Shown here piece after piece: positions 25,642 to 33,045 of a stretch of 64,000 nt of DNA. Under the pieces are notes generated by a model. That model had not been told where the DNA came from. It made no database searches and worked only from the letters and a program-made list of their open reading frames with translations. Origin of the DNA: Pseudoduganella violaceinigra DSM 15887 (lineage in GTDB: Bacteria > Pseudomonadota > Gammaproteobacteria > Burkholderiales > Burkholderiaceae_D). Every line of letters begins with the position of its first letter. The first letter of the stretch is position 1. A program made the position numbers and the translations under genes. The stretch spans positions 551,873 through 615,872 of the forward strand of contig NZ_KE384356.1 in assembly GCF_000425385.1 (NCBI RefSeq), given 5' to 3'.

Positions 25642-25652
25642 GCTTTATCGGC

Positions 25653-25687
25653 AAAAAAAAAGCGCGCCCGTGTGGCGCGCTTTTTTT
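25653..25687 (+). terminator. Bidirectional terminator between pckG and the PAAR operon
   Basis: AGCGCGCC, loop CGTGT, GGCGCGCT, flanked by eight A on the left and seven T on the right. It can end pckG transcripts and the oppositely transcribed 27692-25706 operon. Confidence 0.93.
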
Positions 25688-25705
25688 ATTTGCTCCGTTC
25701 TTTCC

Positions 25706-26197
25706 TCAGTCCGATTCGAACTGCTCACTCGATGCCGACCATTTTGGACGTTGCTCGACCGGGACTTCGGCCTGGTCAAAGCTGGTGATCTTCTTCAAGG
25801 AACGCACGTTGTACAGGATTTCGCGCCCGGCGAAATGGGTGCCGCCGCAATCGATCGCGATATGGCTGCCTTGCTTCCAAAACCAGAAATCGCGGATGAC
25901 CGGTTCGCATTTGATGGAACGCGTGCGGCCGCGGGAATAGATGCGCAATTCCGCCGGCCCCTCTTCATCGCCGGCATCGGCAGGCGGAGCCACCAGCCAG
26001 GCCACACTCTCGCCCTCCGCTGACAGCCGAACCTTTTTGGCCTGACGGTCCGATGTCAGTTGCAGGTCCTTGCCGGCCGCAGTCACGACGTGGACATTCC
26101 TGGCGTCGTCGATATAGGCGTTTGCCAGGCTTCCCGCGTAAGCGCTGGAACAAGCCACGGCAAGTGCAACAGCGGCCGCAAATCGACGATACATCAT
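25706..26197 (-). CDS. Small secreted protein, candidate immunity protein of the PAAR cassette
   Basis: 163 residues with a signal peptide (about 1-21, SSAYA). The mature part has two cysteines (in SIKCEPV and IAIDCGG) that could pair in the periplasm, and an acidic C-terminus (EQFESD). I do not recognise the family. Its start overlaps the end of the 3D-domain gene by 4 nt (ATGA type), so it is translated with it. A periplasmic partner coded right after a putative cell-wall hydrolase is what an immunity protein should look like, but this is inference from position. Confidence 0.6.
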   Translation of the reverse strand: MMYRRFAAAVALAVACSSAYAGSLANAYIDDARNVHVVTAAGKDLQLTSDRQAKKVRLSAEGESVAWLVAPPADAGDEEGPAELRIYSRGRTRSIKCEPVIRDFWFWKQGSHIAIDCGGTHFAGREILYNVRSLKKITSFDQAEVPVEQRPKWSASSEQFESD

Positions 26198-27117
26198 GCC
26201 CCCTCCCCTAAATATTTGACCCGGCGCTGGGTGCCGTTGATGCTGCCCTTCATCCAGCTTTTCACCACATCCTTGCCCGCACCGAGGAAATTGTCAATGT
26301 GGTAGTTATCAATGGCGCTGCCTTTGTCGTCGGCATAGCGGTCGCCCACGCCTTCAATATTGACCTTGGTCTTCTTTGGGATCACGTCCGGATCGACCGC
26401 GATGGAGTGTTCCGTCGTCACTGGACCGAAAGCTCCCTGCACGCCGGTGGCATAGCTGAACGTGACGCCCGACTGGTCGGCCACACGGTCCGGATGGTTG
26501 GCGGCGTTGCGATGCCATCCTCCAGTCATCTGCGCCAAACGGATGAAGCGCCCGTTGCTTGCCTTGCCGGTACCTTGCATCGGTACCCCGGCGGCACTGA
26601 ACAGGAAGTCCTCCTTGTGTTTTTCGTTCAGGCCATTCCCGCTGACCAGGGCGCCCGTGAAGTCTTCCTCGGCGCAGACGTTGTAGCCGGTGATCAGGAA
26701 TGTCGACTCGTACCACGCAGTTTTGAACTCAACTTTGAATGGCGGCAGTGTCACGCCGGCGGTCTTCGCCGTGAGTTCCGCCGTGCCGCTTGAGCGCGTT
26801 TCAAGGACCAGGAGCAGCTCGCCCTTGGCATCGGTTGTGCCGGATGACTTGATGCTATCGGCAGGCCGATCGGAAACGATCTTCAGCGCCTGGTTCGCGG
26901 CGGCAGTGCCATCGTGCCGGGTCAGTTTGGCCTTCAATGGAAGGTGGAAGAGCACCTTGCGATTTTGGGCGCGCGAGCTCTTGGGGATGATAGGCAGGGT
27001 GTCGCCAAATGCATTGGTTTGGATTTCAAGCGAACAGAGCAGGTCATCCACCTGCACTTGAACGAGCGAGCCCTGGGTGGTATTGGTTGTGGCAGTGGCA
27101 ATCAGGATATCGGCCAT
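26194..27117 (-). CDS. Putative T6SS effector with 3D (MltA/RlpA-like) peptidoglycan-cleaving domain
   Basis: 307 residues without a signal peptide. Residues about 15-130 form an Ig-like beta domain (KLTRHDGTAAANQALKIVSDRP; GTTDAKGELLLVLETRSSGTAELTA). Residues 135-290 carry the Asp-rich 3D fold: TFLITGYNVCAEEDFTG, then SIAVDPDVIP with D242, YADDKGSAI with D263/D264, and NYHIDNFLG with D275, followed by VKSW. These are the conserved acids of 3D-type lytic transglycosylases. It lies 2 nt after a PAAR gene. A hydrolase lacking a signal peptide but encoded with PAAR is the expected form of a T6SS cargo effector. Confidence 0.7.
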   Translation of the reverse strand: MADILIATATTNTTQGSLVQVQVDDLLCSLEIQTNAFGDTLPIIPKSSRAQNRKVLFHLPLKAKLTRHDGTAAANQALKIVSDRPADSIKSSGTTDAKGELLLVLETRSSGTAELTAKTAGVTLPPFKVEFKTAWYESTFLITGYNVCAEEDFTGALVSGNGLNEKHKEDFLFSAAGVPMQGTGKASNGRFIRLAQMTGGWHRNAANHPDRVADQSGVTFSYATGVQGAFGPVTTEHSIAVDPDVIPKKTKVNIEGVGDRYADDKGSAIDNYHIDNFLGAGKDVVKSWMKGSINGTQRRVKYLGEGA

Positions 27118-27119
27118 GT

Positions 27120-27692
27120 TCAGCTCTTTAAGTAAATGTGGACCTGTTCGGCGGCAGCCGTCTTGACACGTTGTGTCTTGCCGTCGGCATCGGTGACGCC
27201 ATGGAACTCCTTGCCGCCGGCGGTCACAATACGATAGGCCTTATCGGGTAGCGGCTTGCCGTCGGCGCCGCGCAATTGGAATTGCTCGTCAAAGGTATTG
27301 GCCGCGGCGGCCGCGTTGGCGTTTGCCGACGGAGACTGGGGCGCGCTTGATTGCGACATGGCCGCGCTGGAGCTGTTGGCGCTGCCCGAGCTGCCTGCAC
27401 TGGCGGAACTGGCCGGCCCAGAAGGTGCGTCAATGCAGTCCGTGAACTGGGTCGCGATCAAGGTCGCGCCGCAGGAGGTTTTCATGCCCTCGACTGCCAC
27501 CCCTTTGCCATAGACCGTGCTGGTCATTACCCCTTCAACAATCGGATAGTTGCCGCGGCATTTGGGACAATAGACCTTATGGCCGATGGCGGCGATGGGT
27601 TTTCCCATGCATATATTGTCAACAAAGCCTTCAACTACCGTTCCGTTATGTGATGTTCGATCACCCAGGCGGATTATTGCCTTTAGAGCCAT
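27120..27692 (-). CDS. PAAR-domain protein (T6SS spike tip) with C-terminal extension
   Basis: 190 residues. Residues 1-90 are the PAAR repeat region: IRLGDRTSHNGTVVEG, a CPKC pair near 42-45, VYGKGVAVEGMKTSCGATLIATQ. A Ser/Ala-rich linker follows (about 93-130), then a small beta domain (LRGADGKPLPDKAYRIV, GVTDADGKTQRV) of the type that docks effectors. PAAR proteins cap VgrG spikes of the type VI secretion system. No other T6SS structural genes are in the window, so this is an orphan cassette. It is the first gene of a three-gene operon with the 3D hydrolase and a secreted protein. Confidence 0.85.
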   Translation of the reverse strand: MALKAIIRLGDRTSHNGTVVEGFVDNICMGKPIAAIGHKVYCPKCRGNYPIVEGVMTSTVYGKGVAVEGMKTSCGATLIATQFTDCIDAPSGPASSASAGSSGSANSSSAAMSQSSAPQSPSANANAAAAANTFDEQFQLRGADGKPLPDKAYRIVTAGGKEFHGVTDADGKTQRVKTAAAEQVHIYLKS

Positions 27693-27849
27693 ACTGTTCT
27701 GACCTAGAAATTTGTGATGTATTTATTAATATTACCATTCACATCAGCAATTACCCCGCACTCCAGGGCGCGCGTCCCTTTTCGTTTTTGCGCTTGCGCT
27801 TCGCGTAGCTTTGAAGGCTGGAACCAGCGATTCGAGGATTGAGGTGCGC

Positions 27850-28544
27850 ATGAAAATATTCCACACAGCCTTGCCCGCGCTGACAGTAACGTTTGCAGCG
27901 CATGCTCAGGAGAGCGACCAGGCTGCATTGAAGGCCGCGGAAGAGCGCGGCCGCCGGATCTATATCCACGATCACGCCTCAGCCATTGTCAGCGACGCGG
28001 CCGTGCCATTGCTCATTCCATCGGCGCGCGCGCACGTTCGAGGCCACATCACGGAGGATCGGATGGCCGCCTGCTCGGCACCGTCTCGCAGTATGAAGTC
28101 CCGCAAGCATTGAGCGAGTATGAGGAGCGTGCAGCTGCTGCGCGCCAGACCGGCAAGCAATTCGGCATCAGTCGCTGCGCAAAGAACTACAACACCGTCG
28201 TATTGCCGAAGCCCGGCGGATGGCAAGTCTACATGGTGCCGGGTGCCACAGAGAACGACATCATCCTCGTGGGTGGTGCGTATCGCATCGACACCGATGC
28301 CAGCGGCCGCACCATTACGGCAAGCCGCGCCTTCAGCAAAAGCTGCATCAGTCTTGAAAAGACGCTCGATACCGAGGCGTTTACGCGGTCGCATTTGCTG
28401 GACCCGCAGCCAACCGAAATGCATGTGTTCTGGCGGCTTTTGGGCCGCAAGCCCATTTACCTCATCACGACGCAGAACAGCCTGGTCTGGCTGATTGAAA
28501 AGGGGCACACCCGGCCCGCCGAAAAAATCGATGCAAAAAACTGA
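27850..28544 (+). pseudogene. Secreted protein of unknown function, apparently frameshifted
   Basis: The frame opening at ATG 27850 (GAGGTG before it) encodes a signal peptide (MKIFHTALPALTVTFAAHAQE) and about 50 residues, but it ends at TGA 28111-28113. The body continues in another frame: GRLLGTVSQYEVPQALSEYEER reads through about 28050-28120 and on to the stop at 28544, with GGWQVYMVPGATENDIILVGGAYRIDTDASGRT. The switch falls near 28040-28070. Joined, the two parts give a normal exported protein of about 230 residues. A sequencing error cannot be excluded. Family not recognised. Confidence 0.55.
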
Positions 28545-28556
28545 TCAAAAAATCTC

Positions 28557-28586
28557 TTGACAGTGCGAGCGGGAACGGCGCAGAAT
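28557..28586 (+). promoter_or_regulatory. Promoter of structured RNA element 1
   Basis: TTGACA (28557-28562), 18-nt spacer, CAGAAT (28581-28586). The same two hexamers with the same 18-nt spacer occur at 33957-33986 before element 2, although the spacers differ in sequence, which supports a functional sigma-70 promoter with start near 28593. Confidence 0.75.
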
Positions 28587-28592
28587 CCCGTC

Positions 28593-28770
28593 CACTGATT
28601 TTTCATCAACCCGAATTTTTGAAAGGACGACCATGCCACGTACGGCTATCAACAATCTGCAAATGAGATAGCCCCGCAGCGCGAGCGCTCGGGGCAGGCA
28701 ATCAAGCCACCCGAGCCGGTCGTTCTTCCAACACGAACCCCGGCCAGGAAACTCGCCGGGGTTTTTGTTT
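28593..28770 (+). ncRNA. Structured RNA element 1, upstream of the rtcB operon
   Basis: The region between promoter and a GAAA-loop terminator can fold as follows. P1 is AAGGACGACC (28623-28632) with GGTCGTTCTT (28718-28727), 10 bp with one G-U. P2 is GGCTATC (28644-28650) with GATAGCC. P3 is CCCG-C-AGCG, loop CGAG, CGCT-CGGG (28673-28693). P4 is a short GGC/GCC hairpin near 28698-28708. The terminator is CCCCGGC-CAG-GAAA-CTC-GCCGGGG plus U-run (28738-28770). An alternative helix GCTCGGG/CCCGAGC (28687-28693 with 28710-28716) competes with P3. A 12-codon frame with a ribosome site (ATG 28633, stop TAG 28671, peptide MPRTAINNLQMR) lies inside. It is either a stand-alone small RNA or an attenuator leader of rtcB. 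A second copy is at 33993-34177. Confidence 0.7.
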
Positions 28771-28780
28771 CCACAGCCCC

Positions 28781-28803
28781 GGCATAACGAAAGACGTTAT
28801 GCC
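28781..28803 (+). promoter_or_regulatory. Perfect hairpin around the rtcB start codon
   Basis: GGCATAACG (28781-28789), loop AAAGA, CGTTATGCC (28795-28803): a 9-bp perfect inverted repeat whose right arm contains the rtcB ATG (28799). The only ribosome-site-like purines are in the loop. In mRNA this hairpin would hide the start codon, so translation may need unfolding. As DNA it could be an operator. Confidence 0.65.
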
Positions 28804-30007
28804 AATCAAGCAAAGCCTGCACAAAGGCCTGGTGCCTGTGCACATCTATACGGATGACATTGATCATTCGGCCATCCAGCAACTGCTGAATATTTCGAAC
28901 CTGCCCATCGTGCATCCGCACGTGGCGGCCATGCCCGACGTCCATGCCGGCATCGGCGCAACCGTGGGCAGCGTGATCCCGACGCGCGGCGCCATCATTC
29001 CCGCCGCTGTCGGCGTCGACATCGGCTGCGGCATGAACGCCGTGCGCACCACGCTGACCGCCAGCCAGCTGCCCGACAACCTGGCGCGCGTGCGCAGCGC
29101 GATCGAAACGCTGGTGCCGGTCGGTTTCGAGCAGCACTCGTTCGACAAGGTGCGCGGCTCGGCCCACGCCCGCGTCGGGCGTCCGCTGAACGACCGCCTG
29201 GACCGCATCGTGGCGCGCCACAAGGGCATCATGAAGATGCAGCACAAGTTCGCGCAGACCTGGATCTGCCAGCTCGGCACACTGGGCGGCGGCAACCACT
29301 TCATCGAGCTGTGCATCGATGAAGAGCAGCGCGTCTGGATCATGCTGCATTCGGGTTCGCGCGGCATCGGCAATGTCATCGGGCGCTATTTCATTTCCGC
29401 TGCGCGCAAGGAGATGATGCGGCATAAGGTGAACCTGCCGGACCGCGACCTGTCCTACTTCAGCGAAGGATCGGAACTGTTCGACGATTACGTGGAAGCG
29501 GTGGACTGGGCGCAGGACTACGCCATGCTGAACCGGCGCGAAATGATGCGCCGCGTGGTGGCTGCACTGGAGCCGCATGTCCCGCCGTTCAAGCTCGATG
29601 GCGAGGCGATCAACTGCCATCACAACTACGTGCAGCAGGAATCGCACTTCGGCCACAAGCTGTATGTCACCCGTAAGGGCGCCATCTCGGCGCGCGAAGG
29701 CGAGCTGGGCATCATCCCCGGCAGCATGGGTGCCCGCAGCTTCATCGTGCGCGGCAAGGGGAACGAGGAATCGTTCTGCTCCTGCTCGCACGGTGCCGGC
29801 CGCAAGATGAGCCGCAGCGAGGCGAAACGCAAATTCAACCGTTTCGATCTGGCCGAACAGACGCAAGGCATCGAATGCCGCAAGGATGGCGGTGTGGTGG
29901 ATGAAATCCCCGCCGCCTACAAAGACATTGACCAGGTCATGGCACACCAGTCCGACCTCGTCGAAATCGTGCACACGCTCAAGCAAGTCGTGTGCGTAAA
30001 AGGATAA
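28799..30007 (+). CDS. rtcB: RtcB-type RNA ligase (second copy in window)
   Basis: 402 residues. RtcB joins RNA 2',3'-cyclic phosphate or 3'-phosphate ends to 5'-OH ends with GTP and Mn2+, repairing cleaved tRNA or rRNA. Visible signatures are AMPDVHAGIGATVGSVIP, the metal-binding Cys in VDIGCGMNAVRT, GTLGGGNHFIEL, HSGSRGIGN, and SCSHGAGR with the guanylylated His. It heads an operon with a small basic protein, a MoxR ATPase and a VWA/metallopeptidase. No rtcA, rtcR or archease gene is nearby, and its promoter is not of the sigma-54 rtcR type. Expression seems tied to the structured RNA upstream and the start-codon hairpin. Confidence 0.95.
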   Translation: MPIKQSLHKGLVPVHIYTDDIDHSAIQQLLNISNLPIVHPHVAAMPDVHAGIGATVGSVIPTRGAIIPAAVGVDIGCGMNAVRTTLTASQLPDNLARVRSAIETLVPVGFEQHSFDKVRGSAHARVGRPLNDRLDRIVARHKGIMKMQHKFAQTWICQLGTLGGGNHFIELCIDEEQRVWIMLHSGSRGIGNVIGRYFISAARKEMMRHKVNLPDRDLSYFSEGSELFDDYVEAVDWAQDYAMLNRREMMRRVVAALEPHVPPFKLDGEAINCHHNYVQQESHFGHKLYVTRKGAISAREGELGIIPGSMGARSFIVRGKGNEESFCSCSHGAGRKMSRSEAKRKFNRFDLAEQTQGIECRKDGGVVDEIPAAYKDIDQVMAHQSDLVEIVHTLKQVVCVKG

Positions 30008-30010
30008 GCA

Positions 30011-30160
30011 ATGAAGGTAACGATCAAATTACCAAAGCCGCGCAACCCGCTGGCCGTGCTGGCGCGCCAGCGCAAGGCCGGCAGCCACCAGCGCGAAGAG
30101 CAATCGCGCCGCGCCCTGAAGCAGCAGCTGCGTCGCCAACTGGCAAAGCAGGAGGAATGA
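30011..30160 (+). CDS. Small basic protein between rtcB and the MoxR ATPase
   Basis: 49 residues: starts MKVTIKLPKPRNPLAVLARQ, rich in Arg, Lys and Gln, with a predicted helical C-terminal half (REEQSRRALKQQLRRQLAKQEE). It starts 3 nt after the rtcB stop and ends 4 nt before the next ATG, and its last codons carry the GGAGGA ribosome site for that gene. The tight packing supports expression. The composition suggests RNA or nucleic acid binding or a protein-protein adaptor, but the family is not recognised. Confidence 0.6.
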   Translation: MKVTIKLPKPRNPLAVLARQRKAGSHQREEQSRRALKQQLRRQLAKQEE

Positions 30161-30164
30161 GCGT

Positions 30165-31238
30165 ATGCAATCGGCAATCATGTTGAACCAGCAGCAGGCC
30201 ATCGATTTCCTGCTGCACGTGGCCGTCACGCGCCCGGTATTCCTGTGGGGACCGCCCGGCATCGGCAAGAGCGCGCTGGTGCGCCGTTTTGCGGAAGCCG
30301 TGGGCATGGAGTGCGTCTCCCTGCTCGGCAGCCAGCTGGCGCCGGAAGACCTGCTGGGCATCCCGCAGATCGACGGCAAATGCTCGCGCTTTTTCCCGCC
30401 TGCGAATATCGTGCGCGACGAGCCTTTCGTCCTGTTCCTGGACGAGCTGAACGCGTCGTCGCATGAAATCCAGAAGGCGTTCTATTCGCTGATTCTGGAC
30501 CAGCGCATCGGCGAGTACAGCCTGCCGAAGGGAACCATCGTGATCGGCGCCGGCAACCGTGCCAAGGATGCCGCCATCGTCAAGCCGATGCCTTCCGCAT
30601 TGGTGAACCGCATGGCGCATATCCACCTGCGCGCCGACCACCGGCAGTGGCTGGAATGGGCGAACGGCGAGGGCGGAATCCATCCCTGGGTGCTGGAATA
30701 CATCCAGCTGCGTCCGGACCACCTATGGAGCGAACCGCCGAAGCACGAAGAGCCGTTCTCCACGCCGCGCAGCTGGCATATGCTGTCCGATGCCCTGCAA
30801 TCGTTCAGCGAGGATATCGCCGAAGACATGCTCGATGCGCTGGCCTACGGACTGTTGTCGCCGGCGCATGCCGGCAACTTCAAAGGTTTTCTCAAGCAGC
30901 TGCGCCACAAGCATGGCCTGCATGCGATTCTGAAAGGGGAGCAGCGTTGGCCCGATGCGCCGGGCGACCGCGACGTGCTGTACTTCCTGGCGCAGTCCTT
31001 CCGCGCGCATTTGCTGAAGGAACTGCCGGAGGCGGAATCGTCGGTACGCGGCGTCCACCACGCCTTGTCGATCCGCGCCAAGGACTTGCTGCGCGACCTG
31101 GCCCGCATCAGCGTTGAAATTGCGCAATCGCTCCTGGGCGAAGATGCGCAGGGGCGCCGCCTGCCTGCATGGTTCCTGGTTGAAGTGGCGCGCGACCTGC
31201 CGCGGCTGGCAGGCCGCAGCCAGAAAGAAACCGCATGA
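30165..31238 (+). CDS. MoxR-type AAA+ ATPase
   Basis: 357 residues. Walker A is GPPGIGKSA (residues 29-37), followed by the MoxR-type block SQLAPEDLLGIPQIDG, Walker B FVLFLDEL near 90, and a sensor region GAGNRAKDAA. MoxR ATPases act as chaperones that insert cofactors or remodel complexes, usually with a VWA-domain partner encoded next to them. Here the partner is the next gene, which overlaps by 4 nt. Association with RtcB suggests a role in RNA repair or its quality control, which is inference. Confidence 0.9.
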   Translation: MQSAIMLNQQQAIDFLLHVAVTRPVFLWGPPGIGKSALVRRFAEAVGMECVSLLGSQLAPEDLLGIPQIDGKCSRFFPPANIVRDEPFVLFLDELNASSHEIQKAFYSLILDQRIGEYSLPKGTIVIGAGNRAKDAAIVKPMPSALVNRMAHIHLRADHRQWLEWANGEGGIHPWVLEYIQLRPDHLWSEPPKHEEPFSTPRSWHMLSDALQSFSEDIAEDMLDALAYGLLSPAHAGNFKGFLKQLRHKHGLHAILKGEQRWPDAPGDRDVLYFLAQSFRAHLLKELPEAESSVRGVHHALSIRAKDLLRDLARISVEIAQSLLGEDAQGRRLPAWFLVEVARDLPRLAGRSQKETA

Positions 31239-33034
31239 GCAAGGAGAAGAAGCCTGATCCCGCGGCGGCCGCCCGGCAGGCCGGGATTGCGCAGGTATTG
31301 GCGCATCCGGTGCTGGGCGCTGTCGCAGGCCAGGCGAGATTCGGCGCAGATACGGCGCATCGGATGGTGCCGTCCAACGGCTGGATCGCCGTTGCGCCGA
31401 CCGGCGAAATATCGCTGCATCCAAAACGGCGCGCGCAGCCGGAGGAATGGGCGCGCGTCATCGGCATCGCCCTGTCGTGCCTTGGGCTGGGCTTTGTGCG
31501 GCGCCGTGAACCGGCAGCTCTATGGGAAATCGCCAGCCTGGTGACTGCCCTGCGGTTCTGCGCGGAACTGAAGCTGGGCGAGCTGCCGGAGGCGTGGCGC
31601 TTGCCGGAACGCGAAGACGCCAGCGTGGAAACCTTGCTGCAGCGGTTCTGCACCGGTGCCTGCCCGGCGCCCCTGCAGGCGTGGCATGCCGATATCACGG
31701 GTGGCGAGCCGCTGTTCGTATGCCTGGACGAGGAGCCGCCCAGCTGGCAGCGCAAAAGGCCTTGGCATGAATTGCTGGCGGACGGCATTGCGCGCGGCGT
31801 CGGCCGGGCGCTGGCCATCGCGGGCGGTGCTCCGGTGGAGCAGGCCTCGAAACCGCAGAGCCGCGAACACCGCGCGCGCCGCCGCATGATGGACTGCTAT
31901 CCCTTGCTGGGGGCGCTGGCGGCCAGCTTCGACCTGGAAAACGATATCCGAATCTGCCAGCAGTACGACATCCGCGTCGCCGCTATCGACGTCGGGGCCC
32001 GCCGCATCTGGATCAATCCGGCGGCGGGCCTGAACGATGACGAGACCCTTTTCGTGCTGGCACACGAGCTGCTGCACGCCGGCTTGAATCATGCGTCGCG
32101 CCGGCGCGGACGCGACGCCGTGCTGTGGAACGTCGCCTGCGACTTCGCCATCAACAGCTGGCTGATGGAGATGAAGGTTGGCGCACCGCCTGCCATCGGC
32201 ATGCTGTACGACGCCGCCCTGGCGGGGCAATCGGCGGACGAAATCTACGACGGCCTGGCGCGCGATATGCGCCGCACGCGCAAGCTGGCTACCTTGCGCG
32301 GCACGGGCCAGCCCGACCTGCTCGGGGAAGACAGCGGTGGCCAATTCACGGATGCGGAGGAATACTGCCGCCGCGCACTGGCGCAAGGCATGGACCGTTG
32401 GGAATTCGACGGCCGCCGCGGCACGGTGCCGGCCGGCCTGCTGGAGGAGATCCGCAGTCTGGCGCAGCCGCCGATTCCATGGGACGCGCGCCTGGCGCAC
32501 TGGTTCGACGAACGCTTCCCGCCGCTTGCGCTACGGCGCAGCTATGCGCGGCCATCGCGCAGGCAGGGGGCGACGCCGGATATCCCGCGTCCTTCGCTAT
32601 GCAAACCGCCGGAAGAAGAACGCAAGAGCCGCGTCTTCGGCGTGCTGCTCGATACCTCGGGCTCGATGTCGCCGGCGATGCTGGGCAAGGCGCTGGGCGC
32701 GATCGCCAGCTATGCCATGGCGCGCGACGTGATTGCGGTGCGGCTGGTGTGCTGCGATGCGATGGCGTACGACGGCGGTTGGGTGGAGCCGGAAAACCTG
32801 CTGGACCGCTTCACCTTGCGCGGGCGCGGAGGAACCGTGCTGCAGCCGGGCTTCGACCACCTGCGGGACCTGGCGCGCGGCGGCGAGTTTCCTGCCCACG
32901 GGCCGGTCCTGGTGGTGACCGACGGCTGGTGCGAAGACAGGCTTGCGACCCGCATGGAGCACGCCTATCTGTTGGCCGAAGGGCGCAGGCTGCCGTTCGC
33001 GCCGCGCGGGGAAGTGTTCTACGTCACGCAATAG
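31235..33034 (+). CDS. VWA-like domain protein with metallopeptidase motif (DUF2201 type)
   Basis: 599 residues. An N-terminal region of about 230 residues is unassigned. Next comes a putative metal-dependent peptidase domain with HELLHAGLNH (H277, E278, H281), then a C-terminal VWA-like domain with MIDAS motif DTSGSMS (D473) and VVTDGW. This pairing of HExxH with VWA is the DUF2201/COG3864 architecture, usually encoded beside a MoxR ATPase, as here. No signal peptide, so cytosolic. The substrate is unknown. It is last gene of the rtcB operon. Confidence 0.85.
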   Translation: MSKEKKPDPAAAARQAGIAQVLAHPVLGAVAGQARFGADTAHRMVPSNGWIAVAPTGEISLHPKRRAQPEEWARVIGIALSCLGLGFVRRREPAALWEIASLVTALRFCAELKLGELPEAWRLPEREDASVETLLQRFCTGACPAPLQAWHADITGGEPLFVCLDEEPPSWQRKRPWHELLADGIARGVGRALAIAGGAPVEQASKPQSREHRARRRMMDCYPLLGALAASFDLENDIRICQQYDIRVAAIDVGARRIWINPAAGLNDDETLFVLAHELLHAGLNHASRRRGRDAVLWNVACDFAINSWLMEMKVGAPPAIGMLYDAALAGQSADEIYDGLARDMRRTRKLATLRGTGQPDLLGEDSGGQFTDAEEYCRRALAQGMDRWEFDGRRGTVPAGLLEEIRSLAQPPIPWDARLAHWFDERFPPLALRRSYARPSRRQGATPDIPRPSLCKPPEEERKSRVFGVLLDTSGSMSPAMLGKALGAIASYAMARDVIAVRLVCCDAMAYDGGWVEPENLLDRFTLRGRGGTVLQPGFDHLRDLARGGEFPAHGPVLVVTDGWCEDRLATRMEHAYLLAEGRRLPFAPRGEVFYVTQ

Positions 33035-33045
33035 CCATCGCGCGG

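Noticed and set aside
27704..27928. 74-codon minus-strand frame before the PAAR gene, ending NGNINKYITNF
   Set aside because: The AT-rich end looks protein-like, but the upstream half is antisense to a signal peptide and no ribosome site or domain is seen; at most a relic.
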